This document shows, piece by piece, positions 53,772 through 62,955 of a stretch of 64,000 nucleotides of DNA. Numbering within the stretch: the first letter of the stretch is position 1; every line of letters starts with the position of its first letter. A program made the translations under genes and the position numbers. The notes beneath the pieces were generated by a model. That model had not been told where the DNA came from and searched no databases. It worked only from the letters and a program-made list of their open reading frames with translations. Source of the stretch: Maritimibacter dapengensis (lineage in GTDB: Bacteria; Pseudomonadota; Alphaproteobacteria; Rhodobacterales; Rhodobacteraceae); contig NZ_JAHUZE010000002.1 in NCBI RefSeq assembly GCF_019218265.1, positions 1,133,779 through 1,197,778 of the forward strand, written 5' to 3'.

Positions 53772-55229
53772 ATGGGAAGGTCCGATTGGCGTCCCGACAT
53801 CAAAGACGAAACGGTTCAACAGAACCTTTGCCCTCGTAAGGCACCTTATTTCAATCTCATCTCATACTGCAGACATATCGGGCTTCGAACGTCTGTTGTT
53901 GGGACTTCTTCCTGGGTGGCACGTGTCCGAAAAAAGGACGGCGGATACATGCAAAAAGACCTAGGATATGCGTGGTTCAAGGGACAACTTCTCAAGCCTT
54001 ACGATGAGGCGTTAGGGATGGCTGAAATCTGGTTCCGGACCGATGGAGTAAAACTTGTGGCGTCAGAGCCCTATCAACTCGGGTCGAAGAGGGATTTGAA
54101 CATCTGCCCGATTGGCAAAACATACTCTGTCGGCCACGCGTTGCAGGACTACCTGAACTGGAAGCGGATCGCCGCTACTACGTCAACATTCGAGACGCTT
54201 GTCAGCTTGGTGAATTACCACCTTGTGCCAAGGATTTCTCACGTGCCACTTACCGACTTCAACGGCAAGCACTTCCACGAATTGGCTCTAGCGGTCATGG
54301 AAACGCCTCCAAAGACGAGAAGGTGTGACCCGGGACCACGTGTCCCGATCCAGAAAATCTCGGACGATGCGTTACGTCGCCGCAAAAAGACTCTAAACGC
54401 CCTGACGAGCATTCTGCGAGGTGCATTCGACATCGCTTGGGAGCGGGGCGAGTTGAACTCGGACATTCCGCTACGGTGCCTTCGTCGCGTTCCAAACGTG
54501 GATCGACCTCGGGTTGTTTTCCTAGATCGAGACGAATGCCGGATGTTAATGGACGCCAGCAATCCGGACCTGGAATTGCTCGTACGAGCAGCTCTGTATA
54601 CGGGATGCCGCGCAAACGAATTGATTCAAATGCGAGTGGGCGATTTTGAAGACCGAACGAGATCAGTCTACGTTTCGTCGCCCAAAGGCCGTCGCAGTCG
54701 GCACATTTTTCTTCCTTCTGAAGGCGTGGAGTTTTTCCGGGCTTTGACGAGAGACCGCGGTGCCTCTGACAGGTTGTTTCGGAAGGCGAACGGTCGTGTT
54801 TGGGGAGGTGAGTACAAGTCGTACTTTCAAGCTGCCAGGTCCAAGGCGGGGCTTCCATCAAGGCTCACTTTTCATGGGCTCCGACACACGTATGCCAGTC
54901 AACTCGTGAATGCTGGTGCGTCACTGCTCGTCGTCGCAGAGCAACTAGGGCATGCAAATACACAAACGGTGAGCAATACGTATGGCCATCTGGTCACCGA
55001 ACATCTCGAAGCCGAAATCAAGCGATGTTTTGAACCATTGGTCGATGCATCGATCACTCCACATGCCAAAGATGACAACAGAGAACGCAGCACGACGCAG
55101 TCCCTCGTCACGTTGCCGAGATTATGGAGGACCGATGTCTCGTCATGGCCGCGGTCGAATTTCTCAAGCCTGACGGGCCCACTCTTGCTGGATCTTTGCA
55201 AAGCCCAAAGGCCTGAACGACTGACTTGA
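53772..55229 (+). CDS. Tyrosine recombinase, second of a tandem pair
   Basis: 485 residues with a GAGGAG site upstream of the ATG at 53772. Same plan as the recombinase at 51729: N-terminal ~100 residues, core-binding domain (NICPIGKTYSVGHALQDYLN), catalytic residues R280 (TGCRANEL), H368 and R371 (HGLRHTY), H394 (LGHAN) and Y404 (NTYGHL), then a ~80-residue tail. Conserved blocks are shared with the first enzyme along their whole length, though overall divergence is large, so the pair is an old duplication. Both look catalytically intact. Confidence 0.88.
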   Translation: MGRSDWRPDIKDETVQQNLCPRKAPYFNLISYCRHIGLRTSVVGTSSWVARVRKKDGGYMQKDLGYAWFKGQLLKPYDEALGMAEIWFRTDGVKLVASEPYQLGSKRDLNICPIGKTYSVGHALQDYLNWKRIAATTSTFETLVSLVNYHLVPRISHVPLTDFNGKHFHELALAVMETPPKTRRCDPGPRVPIQKISDDALRRRKKTLNALTSILRGAFDIAWERGELNSDIPLRCLRRVPNVDRPRVVFLDRDECRMLMDASNPDLELLVRAALYTGCRANELIQMRVGDFEDRTRSVYVSSPKGRRSRHIFLPSEGVEFFRALTRDRGASDRLFRKANGRVWGGEYKSYFQAARSKAGLPSRLTFHGLRHTYASQLVNAGASLLVVAEQLGHANTQTVSNTYGHLVTEHLEAEIKRCFEPLVDASITPHAKDDNRERSTTQSLVTLPRLWRTDVSSWPRSNFSSLTGPLLLDLCKAQRPERLT

Positions 55230-55628
55230 GCTTCGACGTTGTGAGCAGGTGAGCGCCGTATCAGTCCGCCAAAGCTGCATCAAGAACTTCGACTTGTTGT
55301 GGTCCTCCTTCTTCGTTGGACTGCACGTGATAGTCGCAGCCACTTGAGTGTCTCCTTTGGACTAGCTGCGAGGCTTTTGCGTAGCCAATCTACAAGGACA
55401 AAGGAATTGATCCTGTGCGCCCAACGCAGCCATTGGGATATAGATGTGAACACGGATATCCTTCCTGAGGCGTTCGCGGAGATTCTCCACGTCCGCTTCG
55501 GGTCCCCTCGCGACCTCAATGAACGCGTGGTGAAAACCTTACCACGCGACATTCCTCCCTATAGAAAGTTTAGCAGGCTGATACAGCTCCACTTCAAAAA
55601 ACGATCAAACGCTACAACTTTCCATCCC

Positions 55629-55685
55629 CTGCCATTGCGGCGCTCCGGGGGCGTGCCAACGCCCGGAGGAGCACCGCAATGGCAG
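55629..55685. repeat. Long nested inverted repeat
   Basis: Outer arms CTGCCATTGCGG / CCGCAATGGCAG are perfect over 12 bp. Inside them lies a second, near-perfect pair (GCTCCGGGgGCGT / ACGCCCGGAGgAGC) around a small loop. The whole 57 bp can fold into one long hairpin. No coding frame uses it. Confidence 0.7.
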
Positions 55686-56159
55686 CAGAGCCCTCAAGCC
55701 AAACGACCTACCTCTTCACGCCTTCCGTGGATCTTCGGATCCGAGAGGAACCAGGGAGAGAAACATGCGGGCCCGCCGGAACAGTATCTACTGCATCCAA
55801 TCCGTGTGTGAGCTCGACCCACACTTTGGCCTTGGCATGAAAGCACTCCGATCGAACCAGAAGCACGACATGACCTCTTGGCATTCCCTCAGCGGATGAA
55901 AACAAACAGAGAACGCTTTTTCGACCCAACTGGAGAGCACGACACCGAGGTGCTTCTCCGCCCACGGTCGTCAAAGTCCCTCGTCGAGCACTCCCATTGC
56001 CCCTCTGGTTCACTTGCCAATTTGAAGAAGTGCCCACCTCGCCCAACAGTCAGGTGAAAGCGCCAGCTCAATTGTTTCTCTGTCGGAATGAAAACTGGAT
56101 CCGCTTGTGCAGAATGAAGAAAGGAGCACTCTCCCATAACAGAATTTCTCATATTTCAG

Positions 56160-56275
56160 GAATATCTACCACATATAGTGGATAATTTTTCTGTTTACAC
56201 TATATATTGATATAGTTACACTAGGGGTGGCGGTCGGGGTTAGGGTGGTTATATTATATATATAAATAACTACGT
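56160..56275. other. AT-rich block with short palindromes
   Basis: A very AT-rich stretch in a GC-rich genome, holding CCAC-ATATA-GTGG (56169-56181), a perfect ACTATAT-ATTG-ATATAGT (56199-56216) and a TATATATAAATAA tract near 56255-56270, with TTACACTA/TTACACT motifs nearby. It could be an attachment site, a replication or partition remnant, or simply the low-GC core of mobile DNA. Confidence 0.4.
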
Positions 56276-56605
56276 TCGGCCTCGAATCGATTCGTTGTAG
56301 CAAGCAGGTCAAATCGCATTGGCAAACCAGTCAATCTAACTCGCAAAGAATCCGCGGTCCAATATTCCGGAAATAATTGCCCAATATGCGGGATAGCACT
56401 TTGGGGCTACATTTCCGAAATGTAGCGCCCCTTCGAGTCCCCGGCCCACAGTAACACTTTGGCTGCTCTAGACGCTCGTCCATCGCCTTCCGGAAAGCAG
56501 CCCTCCGGTTCCCCGCGATGCGGCTGAAAGTCTGCCTTTCACAAAGTCCGAGGGCTAGCAGACACGCCAAACACGCCCCACCAAATACCTACCAGTGCAA
56601 TCGAC

Positions 56606-56842
56606 CAATGCCTGCCCGGCGTGCTCGGGTATAGATAAGAGGCAGGCCCCTCTGGTCAAGAGGTTCGCGCATGGAGGTGCACAACCAAACCGGCTCGAAA
56701 TAACGACGACGCGAGGAACAAGAAATGGCTTCTGCCTGAGATTTTCACCTTAGCAAATCCCGGGTGCCATAGAGTGTTCGACAGGCCAAAAAATGGTGGC
56801 AAAACTCGGAACCTACTCTTTTAGGTGTCGTCAGTCCAAACA
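56606..56842. repeat. Diverged direct repeat, copy A
   Basis: About 237 bp that align with 62445-62680 in the same orientation, at roughly 75% identity by eye. Shared text includes CAATGCCTG, TGCACAA, CGGCTCGAAA, the longest block GATTTTCACCTTAGCAAATC, and CAGGCCAAAA. No gene is supported inside. It lies 252 bp downstream of the 3' end of the minus-strand adenylating-enzyme gene. Confidence 0.75.
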
Positions 56843-57094
56843 CTCGACTTTTTTTGAACAAAACTCACCGACAGACCCATCTACGTAGGCATGATTCACT
56901 TATTGTTTGAAACCATTGAAATGCTCATTACTACGGATCTTCATATTCGAAGGTACGGGACTGGGCCAGCCACACATTGGCTTCGTGACACCCGTCTCAC
57001 TCGTTTTTGCGTTACCATGCGGTCAGAACCGAAACTTGCTTCGTTCAAAATCTTAGAAAAGCATGCACCACACCGCAGTCATTTCATTCAGATA

Positions 57095-59968
57095 TCAGTT
57101 TGAGAACAACCTGTTTCTAAGTCGTTCTTGTCGTGCTTCCCGCCGCTTTGCCTGTTCCGCTAAACGTTGGTCTCTCGCTTCGACGGCGTCGAGCCGCGCA
57201 GCTTCAAGTTGACTTGCCAGTTCGGATTGGTTGACCGGTTCGGACAATGAATACCAGTCCGAGGTATGAACGAGACAATTCCGCGCCCAGAACGATACGT
57301 CTTTGATCTCCGGGTGTTCTTCGCAGTTCTTGGTTCCGGTGCCTTCCACAGTCCCCATCACGAACGCGGTCGGCGCGTCAATATCAACCCTGACCGTCGG
57401 GCCGCACATCAACAGACAGTCAAAATCCGTTGCCGCTTCCAGTGTTTCTTTGTTTGGCGACGCCACAAAAAAATAAGGCTTGGCAAGCTCATCGAGCTTT
57501 TTGGGAATGTAAGTCACGCTCGATGGCGATCCAGCGATGCAAAAGCTTTCGAACTCTTCGAGGACCAAATCCAGATTTTGCCGATCAACGTATTGAGCGC
57601 AGAAGTGCGGCAGGTCGTTCAGTCGAAGCGCGTCCCCCTGCTGCGCGTCCACCAGTCGAACCCCGCCCCGCGTGTCTCGGATTCGTCCTTCAAGGAAAGA
57701 CTGGATCCGATCGGGAGCCAATGGTTTAAGCCCAGGACTCGCCAACGACTGCAATTCTATGAGATCCCAATCTCTGGTGTATTCCTGTAGGCTCGTGAGA
57801 GTTGCTATCTTGTAAATCGGAATACCGAGGTATTGCGCCAACATGTCGATAGTCTTGGCTCGGTCTTCCACGTCGATCCAAACGCCTGCAACGACCGCGA
57901 CAGGCAGCTTGTCGTGACCGCGGGCATAGGATTGCCACCGCAGCCCAACGAGGTCTGCTTCGCGTGTGCGTTCGAGCCGGTGCGAAAGGACCGGGTAGAC
58001 CTGACTTAAGGAGAAAAAAAGCTCGGCCGTATCGTCAATCAAGACAAGGCTGGAAGACCTCAGTTTGTTCACTGAACGCACGAGATGTGTAAATGGCTCC
58101 TTGTCTTCAATGCGCGGCAGGAAATAATCGACGAAGATGAGGTCAGACAACAGGATAGGCGTGGGTGGGCAGCATAGATGCTCGACCTCGATTGAATGAC
58201 CGACCGCCAAACCTATTTCGTCCAGATGCTCCTGCTTGAGAAACCGCATGAGACGGCGGTCTGCAAGCGACGCAACGCGAATGGCTTGATCCTTTTCCGT
58301 GTCCTGTCCATTGTTCTGGCCGACAGCTTCAAGATAGTCATTGAGCGTCCACTCGCTTTCGAAGGGCACGCCCGTATCTGAAAGGATGATCCGCAATACC
58401 GTCTCGGACAGACTGTCGAGCACATGCTTTGCGGGCTTGTCAAACGGAAGCGTCGCGAACTCACGGTGGATGTCTGAAGCAGGGTCAGTTTTTAGCGATA
58501 CACCCTTTGCGTCCTGAACTTGCTTCCAGTGCTTCAGCGACAGGACTCGATTTATTTTGCCCGATGAGGTCTTCGTGAGGAAACGTGGGGGAACGAAATT
58601 GATCTCGACATGGTCGAGCCCACAATCATCGAGAATTTTTTCCTTGATTTCGTTATGACCCGCGCGGGTGAAGAAATCCTGCGCCTCGATCAAAACGACC
58701 GCCTTCGAGGTCGCGAGCCGCTCATCATAATCTTCCAGCGTTGCAACCCGTCCGCGAGCTTCGGGCACTAGGCGGTTCACGGCCGCATCGACAGTAGAAA
58801 GGTAATACTTCTTGCCCGCCTGGATCATGAGGTCGCGTTTGCGCCCCGTTACGTAGATCTCTCCGTCCACGATATGCCCCATATCTCCGGTCGGATAGAA
58901 ACCTTCGTCGTCGACGATACTTTCCTTGGACATATAGGACGTGATCGACGCGCGGCTGCGCACCCAAAGTTCACCGTCTACCGTCTTGATTTCGACGTTC
59001 CTGATCGGAGGACCGCAGGAGACAACATCTTCGTCGTCCAGCCGCGCCACCCTGATGCCGGTCGATTGAGTCATGGCGAAGACATTCTCGGCCATCGCGT
59101 AGCAGGCCGCGAAACGGTCTTCCGGCTGGCCTACGTGTTTCATAAACTTCCGTGCCGTGCTTTCGAACACCGGTTCGGAACAGGATATCCAGAACCTCAT
59201 CGAGCTTACGTCGCCGACCTCACAGCCGCTCATGACTTCGAACCCGAAGTTCGGCATGTAGCAAACCGTTCCGCGATGTTTCTCAATCGTCGAAAACAGG
59301 AGGCCTTTGTCTTCGACCCAGTCTTCCGGGTCCATCATAACAACCGGCACCCCCAGGATCAGAGGCATCACGAAACAGGCGATGTAACCCATGTCGTGAT
59401 AGAGCGGCAGCCACGACACGATCGTATCGTCCTCGGTCAGTTCGAGCGTGGCGTTAAAGTCTTCAACGTGATCGTGAAGCTGGCCCGCGGTGAATTCGAC
59501 CGCTTTCCGAAAACCGGTCGTGCCGGACGAGAGCTGGATAATCGAAAAGTCGTCCAACACAAAAGTCGAGTTCTCGACGGCGTCCGGCAGCGGTTGATTT
59601 ATAACAAACGCGGAATGATTTCCGGAAAGCACCTGCGCAACCGCGTCGTCGGCGATGATTGCCGTTAGGTCAGCTCGGTCGATCGTATCTTCGATCGAAC
59701 TCTGCCAGTAAGAGCGCGCTTGTTTGCCAGTTGGGTATTGCAGGATGAGGGGCCTGAACCCCGCAAGGATTGCCCCAAGCCACCAGAAGACGAGATCTGG
59801 CCCCGTACGGAAACAAAGACCAATGATGGCCCCCACCTCGGCGCGGCCTTTTAAGGCTTCAGCGCAGGCGATGATCTGCCCGGATCGGTCGGAAAGATCA
59901 ATGCTGTTTGCCGCACTATTTTTCGTAACGAAGGTAAAGCAAGGGAGCTTTTTCGAACAAATGGTCAT
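57095..59968 (-). CDS. FAAL-like adenylating enzyme with C-terminal extension of unknown function
   Basis: 957 residues. Residues ~10-480 are an acyl-AMP ligase of ANL type: P-loop IIQLSSGTTGFRKAV (~144-157), FAAL-like WLPLYHDMGY (187-195), CYAMAENVFAMTQS, PTGDMG (359-364), hinge TGRKRDLMIQAGKKYY and catalytic K471 (TSSGKINR). Residues ~505-550 resemble the second half of a carrier protein (VLDSLSETVLRIILSDTG, then TLNDYL), with S519 as a possible phosphopantetheine site. Residues ~560-900 match no domain I know. The last ~50 are a charged coiled coil (AARLDAVEARDQRLAEQAKR). No PKS, NRPS or transferase gene is nearby. Confidence 0.75.
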   Translation of the reverse strand: MTICSKKLPCFTFVTKNSAANSIDLSDRSGQIIACAEALKGRAEVGAIIGLCFRTGPDLVFWWLGAILAGFRPLILQYPTGKQARSYWQSSIEDTIDRADLTAIIADDAVAQVLSGNHSAFVINQPLPDAVENSTFVLDDFSIIQLSSGTTGFRKAVEFTAGQLHDHVEDFNATLELTEDDTIVSWLPLYHDMGYIACFVMPLILGVPVVMMDPEDWVEDKGLLFSTIEKHRGTVCYMPNFGFEVMSGCEVGDVSSMRFWISCSEPVFESTARKFMKHVGQPEDRFAACYAMAENVFAMTQSTGIRVARLDDEDVVSCGPPIRNVEIKTVDGELWVRSRASITSYMSKESIVDDEGFYPTGDMGHIVDGEIYVTGRKRDLMIQAGKKYYLSTVDAAVNRLVPEARGRVATLEDYDERLATSKAVVLIEAQDFFTRAGHNEIKEKILDDCGLDHVEINFVPPRFLTKTSSGKINRVLSLKHWKQVQDAKGVSLKTDPASDIHREFATLPFDKPAKHVLDSLSETVLRIILSDTGVPFESEWTLNDYLEAVGQNNGQDTEKDQAIRVASLADRRLMRFLKQEHLDEIGLAVGHSIEVEHLCCPPTPILLSDLIFVDYFLPRIEDKEPFTHLVRSVNKLRSSSLVLIDDTAELFFSLSQVYPVLSHRLERTREADLVGLRWQSYARGHDKLPVAVVAGVWIDVEDRAKTIDMLAQYLGIPIYKIATLTSLQEYTRDWDLIELQSLASPGLKPLAPDRIQSFLEGRIRDTRGGVRLVDAQQGDALRLNDLPHFCAQYVDRQNLDLVLEEFESFCIAGSPSSVTYIPKKLDELAKPYFFVASPNKETLEAATDFDCLLMCGPTVRVDIDAPTAFVMGTVEGTGTKNCEEHPEIKDVSFWARNCLVHTSDWYSLSEPVNQSELASQLEAARLDAVEARDQRLAEQAKRREARQERLRNRLFSN

Positions 59969-60240
59969 GCAAATCCACTCGGAAGATGAAGGCCGATACA
60001 GGCTAAGAGAATTGAGGGAAACGATCGGCTGTTTGCCTGGAACGACAAGTTCAGCAATGTTCTAAAAACCCCTCGTTGCGGGAAAGTCGAAGCATTCTAA
60101 CGCAGGTTTTGGCCTGACCCAATGGGCAGCAACGATGTCGGTATGCGCAGGTTCAGTCACATTTCGGCCTAGCGCCACCGTTCATCCGACCCACTAGTCT
60201 TCCGAACAGCGCAGGCGATCAAGGAAATGTGCAAATCCAG

Positions 60241-62034
60241 TTACTCGCCGAACGCGATACCTTCCCGCCTGGGATCGGCTCCGCCGCTCAAATGGTCAGA
60301 AATCTGGATCGCGTGGAGCCCCGAGTTCAATCCACGCGCGTTCACCTCGTACCCCATGTCCACCAAAGCGGTTTCCAGATTGACCGCATCTGTACCTCCC
60401 TCAAGATCATAGCTGCCAAAGCGGTTGACAAGATGCGGCATGGATACAGCTTGCTGAACATCCATATCCCAATCGATGTGCGCAATGATGGCTTGTGCAA
60501 CATAGCCGATTATTCTGCTTCCACCTGGCGACCCGATCACCAAGCTTGGCTTGCCGTCCTGCAAAACGATCGTTGGAGACATGGACGAGCGTGGCCGCTT
60601 TCCGGGTTCGACGCGATTTGCAATCGGCAGGCCGTCCATATGTGTGTTGAACGAGAAATCGGTGAGTTCATTATTTAGTAAAAAGCCTCTCACCATCAGG
60701 CGTGAACCAAATCCATTCTCAATCGTGGTCGTCATCGAAAGCGCGTTACCGTACTGATCCACAATCGAAATATGTGAGGTCGAAGGCAGCTCGAGCGACG
60801 TGTCGTCGGCCAACAGCATCGCGTGATCCCATTGAGGGAGCCCTGCGGACACCTCCGGCAGCGCGTCGTCCCCTGCCAGAAGGTCCGCACGCGCATTGAG
60901 ATAAGCTGCGTCCGTCAACCCCTCTGTCGGCATGGGAACAAAGTCACTGTCGGCCATGTAGCGACCGCGATCGGCAAAGGCCAACCGTGAGGCATCCCCA
61001 ATCAAACGCCAGGCTTCCGCGCTGTCTGGGCCGAGCGCCGCAAGGTCGTATCGGCCCAGCATTCCCAGGATTTGCCCGACGGTCAAAGCCCCCGACGATG
61101 GCGGCCCCATGCCACAGACTTCGCGCGTGCGGTATGCGACGCAAACCGGATCGCGTTCTATGACCCTGTAAATGGCAAGATCTGTTTTACTCAGGACACC
61201 CGGATTGCCCGCAGCCGTTCGCACGGTCGCCACGATATCGTCCGCGATCGGACCGTGATAAAATGCTGCGCTGCCGTGTGCGGCGATTGTGCGGAGCGTA
61301 TTGGCATACTCAATGTTGGCCAGGGTATCGCCGGCCTGCAAAGCCTGCCCGTCCGGGAAAAAATAGTCCGCGGTCCGCTTGAAAGACTGTAAATGCTCCG
61401 CGCCTTCAGCAACCGATAAAGCCAGCCTTTCGGATACCGTAAACCCTTCCTCAGCCAGCAAAATCGCAGTCTGAAACAACTCACTCCATTCGGCGCGGCC
61501 CCATCGCGCGTGGACTTCCTCCATAAGCATCGGGGTGCCCGGCGTGCCGACAGACCTGCCACCGACCACAGCATCCCAAAACCCCATCGGCTCACCATCG
61601 TCTGTTTGGAACAGTGTCGGCTTAACCGCCAAGGGCGCGGTTTCTCTTCCGTCCAATGTGGTGAGGGTATCAGAGGTGGCGTCGTACCAAACCAAGAACG
61701 CACCACCGCCCAAACCGGAAGATTGCGGTTCAACCAGCCCAAGGACCGCTTGGACAGCCACTACGGCATCCGCGGCCGTTCCGCCCTCTTTCAGCACGGC
61801 CGCTCCAGCTTCTACCGCCAGCGGATTGGCGGCGGCAATCATCCAGTTGTCAGCGCGCGTCGGCGCGCCAACCTCTTTTGCAGCCAGCGCAGCCTGCGCC
61901 GGTCCGGTGAGATACCCAAAAGCAGATGGTTGGCTGTCTTTTTCGGGCGCAACCGCATCCGTGGCCTGTTGCGCAAATGTGGGTGCAAAACACATCGAAG
62001 AAATAATCACTGAGGAAAGGAGTGCGCGTAACAT
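60241..62034 (-). CDS. ggt: Gamma-glutamyltransferase
   Basis: 597 residues from the ATG at 62034, which has GGGAGGACC upstream; the frame runs further upstream without coding character. A signal peptide (LLSSVIISSMCFAPTFA) leads to the N-terminal-nucleophile hydrolase fold: VEPQSSGLGGGAFLVWYD, GRETAPLAVKP, and the autocleavage site STSHISIVDQYGNA, where T419 becomes the first residue of the small subunit. SPTIVLQDGKPSLVIGSPGG is the conserved small-subunit motif. It cleaves glutathione and gamma-glutamyl amides in the periplasm. It lies 272 bp upstream of the FAAL-like gene on the same strand. Confidence 0.92.
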   Translation of the reverse strand: MLRALLSSVIISSMCFAPTFAQQATDAVAPEKDSQPSAFGYLTGPAQAALAAKEVGAPTRADNWMIAAANPLAVEAGAAVLKEGGTAADAVVAVQAVLGLVEPQSSGLGGGAFLVWYDATSDTLTTLDGRETAPLAVKPTLFQTDDGEPMGFWDAVVGGRSVGTPGTPMLMEEVHARWGRAEWSELFQTAILLAEEGFTVSERLALSVAEGAEHLQSFKRTADYFFPDGQALQAGDTLANIEYANTLRTIAAHGSAAFYHGPIADDIVATVRTAAGNPGVLSKTDLAIYRVIERDPVCVAYRTREVCGMGPPSSGALTVGQILGMLGRYDLAALGPDSAEAWRLIGDASRLAFADRGRYMADSDFVPMPTEGLTDAAYLNARADLLAGDDALPEVSAGLPQWDHAMLLADDTSLELPSTSHISIVDQYGNALSMTTTIENGFGSRLMVRGFLLNNELTDFSFNTHMDGLPIANRVEPGKRPRSSMSPTIVLQDGKPSLVIGSPGGSRIIGYVAQAIIAHIDWDMDVQQAVSMPHLVNRFGSYDLEGGTDAVNLETALVDMGYEVNARGLNSGLHAIQISDHLSGGADPRREGIAFGE

Positions 62035-62444
62035 TTTATGGTCCTCCCTGGATGAAACATATCGATACGGACCGACTCTCAACGTAATACAAAACCATCG
62101 TTGTGTCTTCGGTTCACAAGCGGCCCAGTCCCTCCGCTCATCCCATTTTGTGAGTGCTACAACGTGCGCCCCATAAGCGATCATTCGCTGCTTCAGCAAA
62201 ATTTTGGAGTCAGCGAACAATCGCAGTGCGCGACGGAACATCTGCACACGCTAGGTATCACGTCTTGGCGAAACCAAAGGCCTGGCCCGCAGCAATGCGA
62301 TCACGCGTGGCTCGGGTTTCGACGAGATCAAGGAACTCGCGCTTCAGCTTTGAGAGGTGTCGATCACTGTGCCAGATGAGACGATGGCGGTAGCTGTTGA
62401 GCACGATCGAGCTTGGTCCGAGCGGCAGGATGACATACAAAAGG
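62035..62444. other. Non-coding gap upstream of ggt
   Basis: 410 bp without a supported gene. A minus-strand frame at 62258-62527 (89 codons) runs into the direct repeat and has no ribosome site, so I do not call it. The ggt promoter should lie within the first ~150 bp, but I see no clear elements. Confidence 0.4.
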
Positions 62445-62680
62445 CAATGCCTGCTCGGAATGCGCGGGTGTAAATATTGGGCAAGCCACTCTGGACAACA
62501 GATTCGCGAATGGAAGTGCACAAGCAAGCCGGCTCGAAAGGACGACAGCGCGAATAACAGAAAGTGGCTCTAGCGTGGGATTTTCACCTTAGCAAATCCC
62601 GAGCTTTGTAGGGTGTTTGTCAGGCCAAAATGATAGCAAAAACTCGAAATTTACCTATTAGGGTGTCTGCAGTCAAAACA
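62445..62680. repeat. Diverged direct repeat, copy B
   Basis: Partner of the copy at 56606-56842, same orientation. The best block, GATTTTCACCTTAGCAAATC with flanks, is identical over 20 bases; other parts differ by substitutions and short gaps. The two copies bracket the FAAL-like and ggt genes. The last 30 bp overlap the 3' end of a small minus-strand gene. Confidence 0.75.
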
Positions 62681-62911
62681 TGCCGCAAATTGCAGTTTAG
62701 GTTTTGGGTAGCAGGTCATCGTGCATGCAGCGTCACCTTCGAGAAACTCGCTATTCAAGCCGTACTCACAGGTAGCCATACAGGCAGATTTTGGTTCCGA
62801 AGCACCCGCCAAGTCCAAGGCGGAAGTCAAAACCGCGACAAGTATTAGCCCCGAAAAGCCAGCAAAAGAAGACACACCATTGTGAAGCCGACATTTGCTC
62901 CACGTTGACAT
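62651..62911 (-). CDS. Small exported Cys-rich protein
   Basis: 86 residues. A hydrophobic signal (SSFAGFSGLILVAVLTSALD) ends near LAGASEP. The ~45-residue mature part has six cysteines in three pairs: CMATC, CTMTC and CFDC, spacing CxxxC / CxxxC / CxxC. This regular pattern suggests a disulfide-bonded or metal-binding periplasmic peptide. The ribosome site is weak (GCAGGG close to the ATG) and I know no family, so the gene is possible rather than certain. Its end overlaps direct repeat copy B. Confidence 0.45.
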   Translation of the reverse strand: MSTWSKCRLHNGVSSFAGFSGLILVAVLTSALDLAGASEPKSACMATCEYGLNSEFLEGDAACTMTCYPKPKLQFAACFDCRHPNR

Positions 62912-62955
62912 GGCCCTGCAAGCCCGTTGCAGCAGAGATCAATTTCGCCTGCTAG

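Larger units (their letters stand above)
55230..56605. other. Long non-coding stretch after the recombinases
   Basis: 1.37 kb in which no frame shows a ribosome site, family features or consistent codon use; a plus-strand frame at 55299-55811 and its antisense partner at 55280-55552 are poor candidates. It carries a long hairpin (55629-55685), an AT-rich block with small palindromes (56160-56275) and lower GC than the backbone. It may contain the attachment site of the neighbouring recombinases or decayed genes. Confidence 0.45.

Noticed and set aside
55299..55811. 170-codon plus-strand frame after the second recombinase
   Set aside because: No ribosome site, no recognisable motif, and it contains the long inverted repeat; I treat the region as non-coding.
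56891..57103. 70-codon plus-strand frame between repeat copy A and the FAAL-like gene
   Set aside because: It overlaps the end of the supported gene and shows no coding features.
62258..62527. 89-codon minus-strand frame starting in direct repeat copy B
   Set aside because: The corresponding frame in copy A is broken by a stop, and there is no ribosome site.
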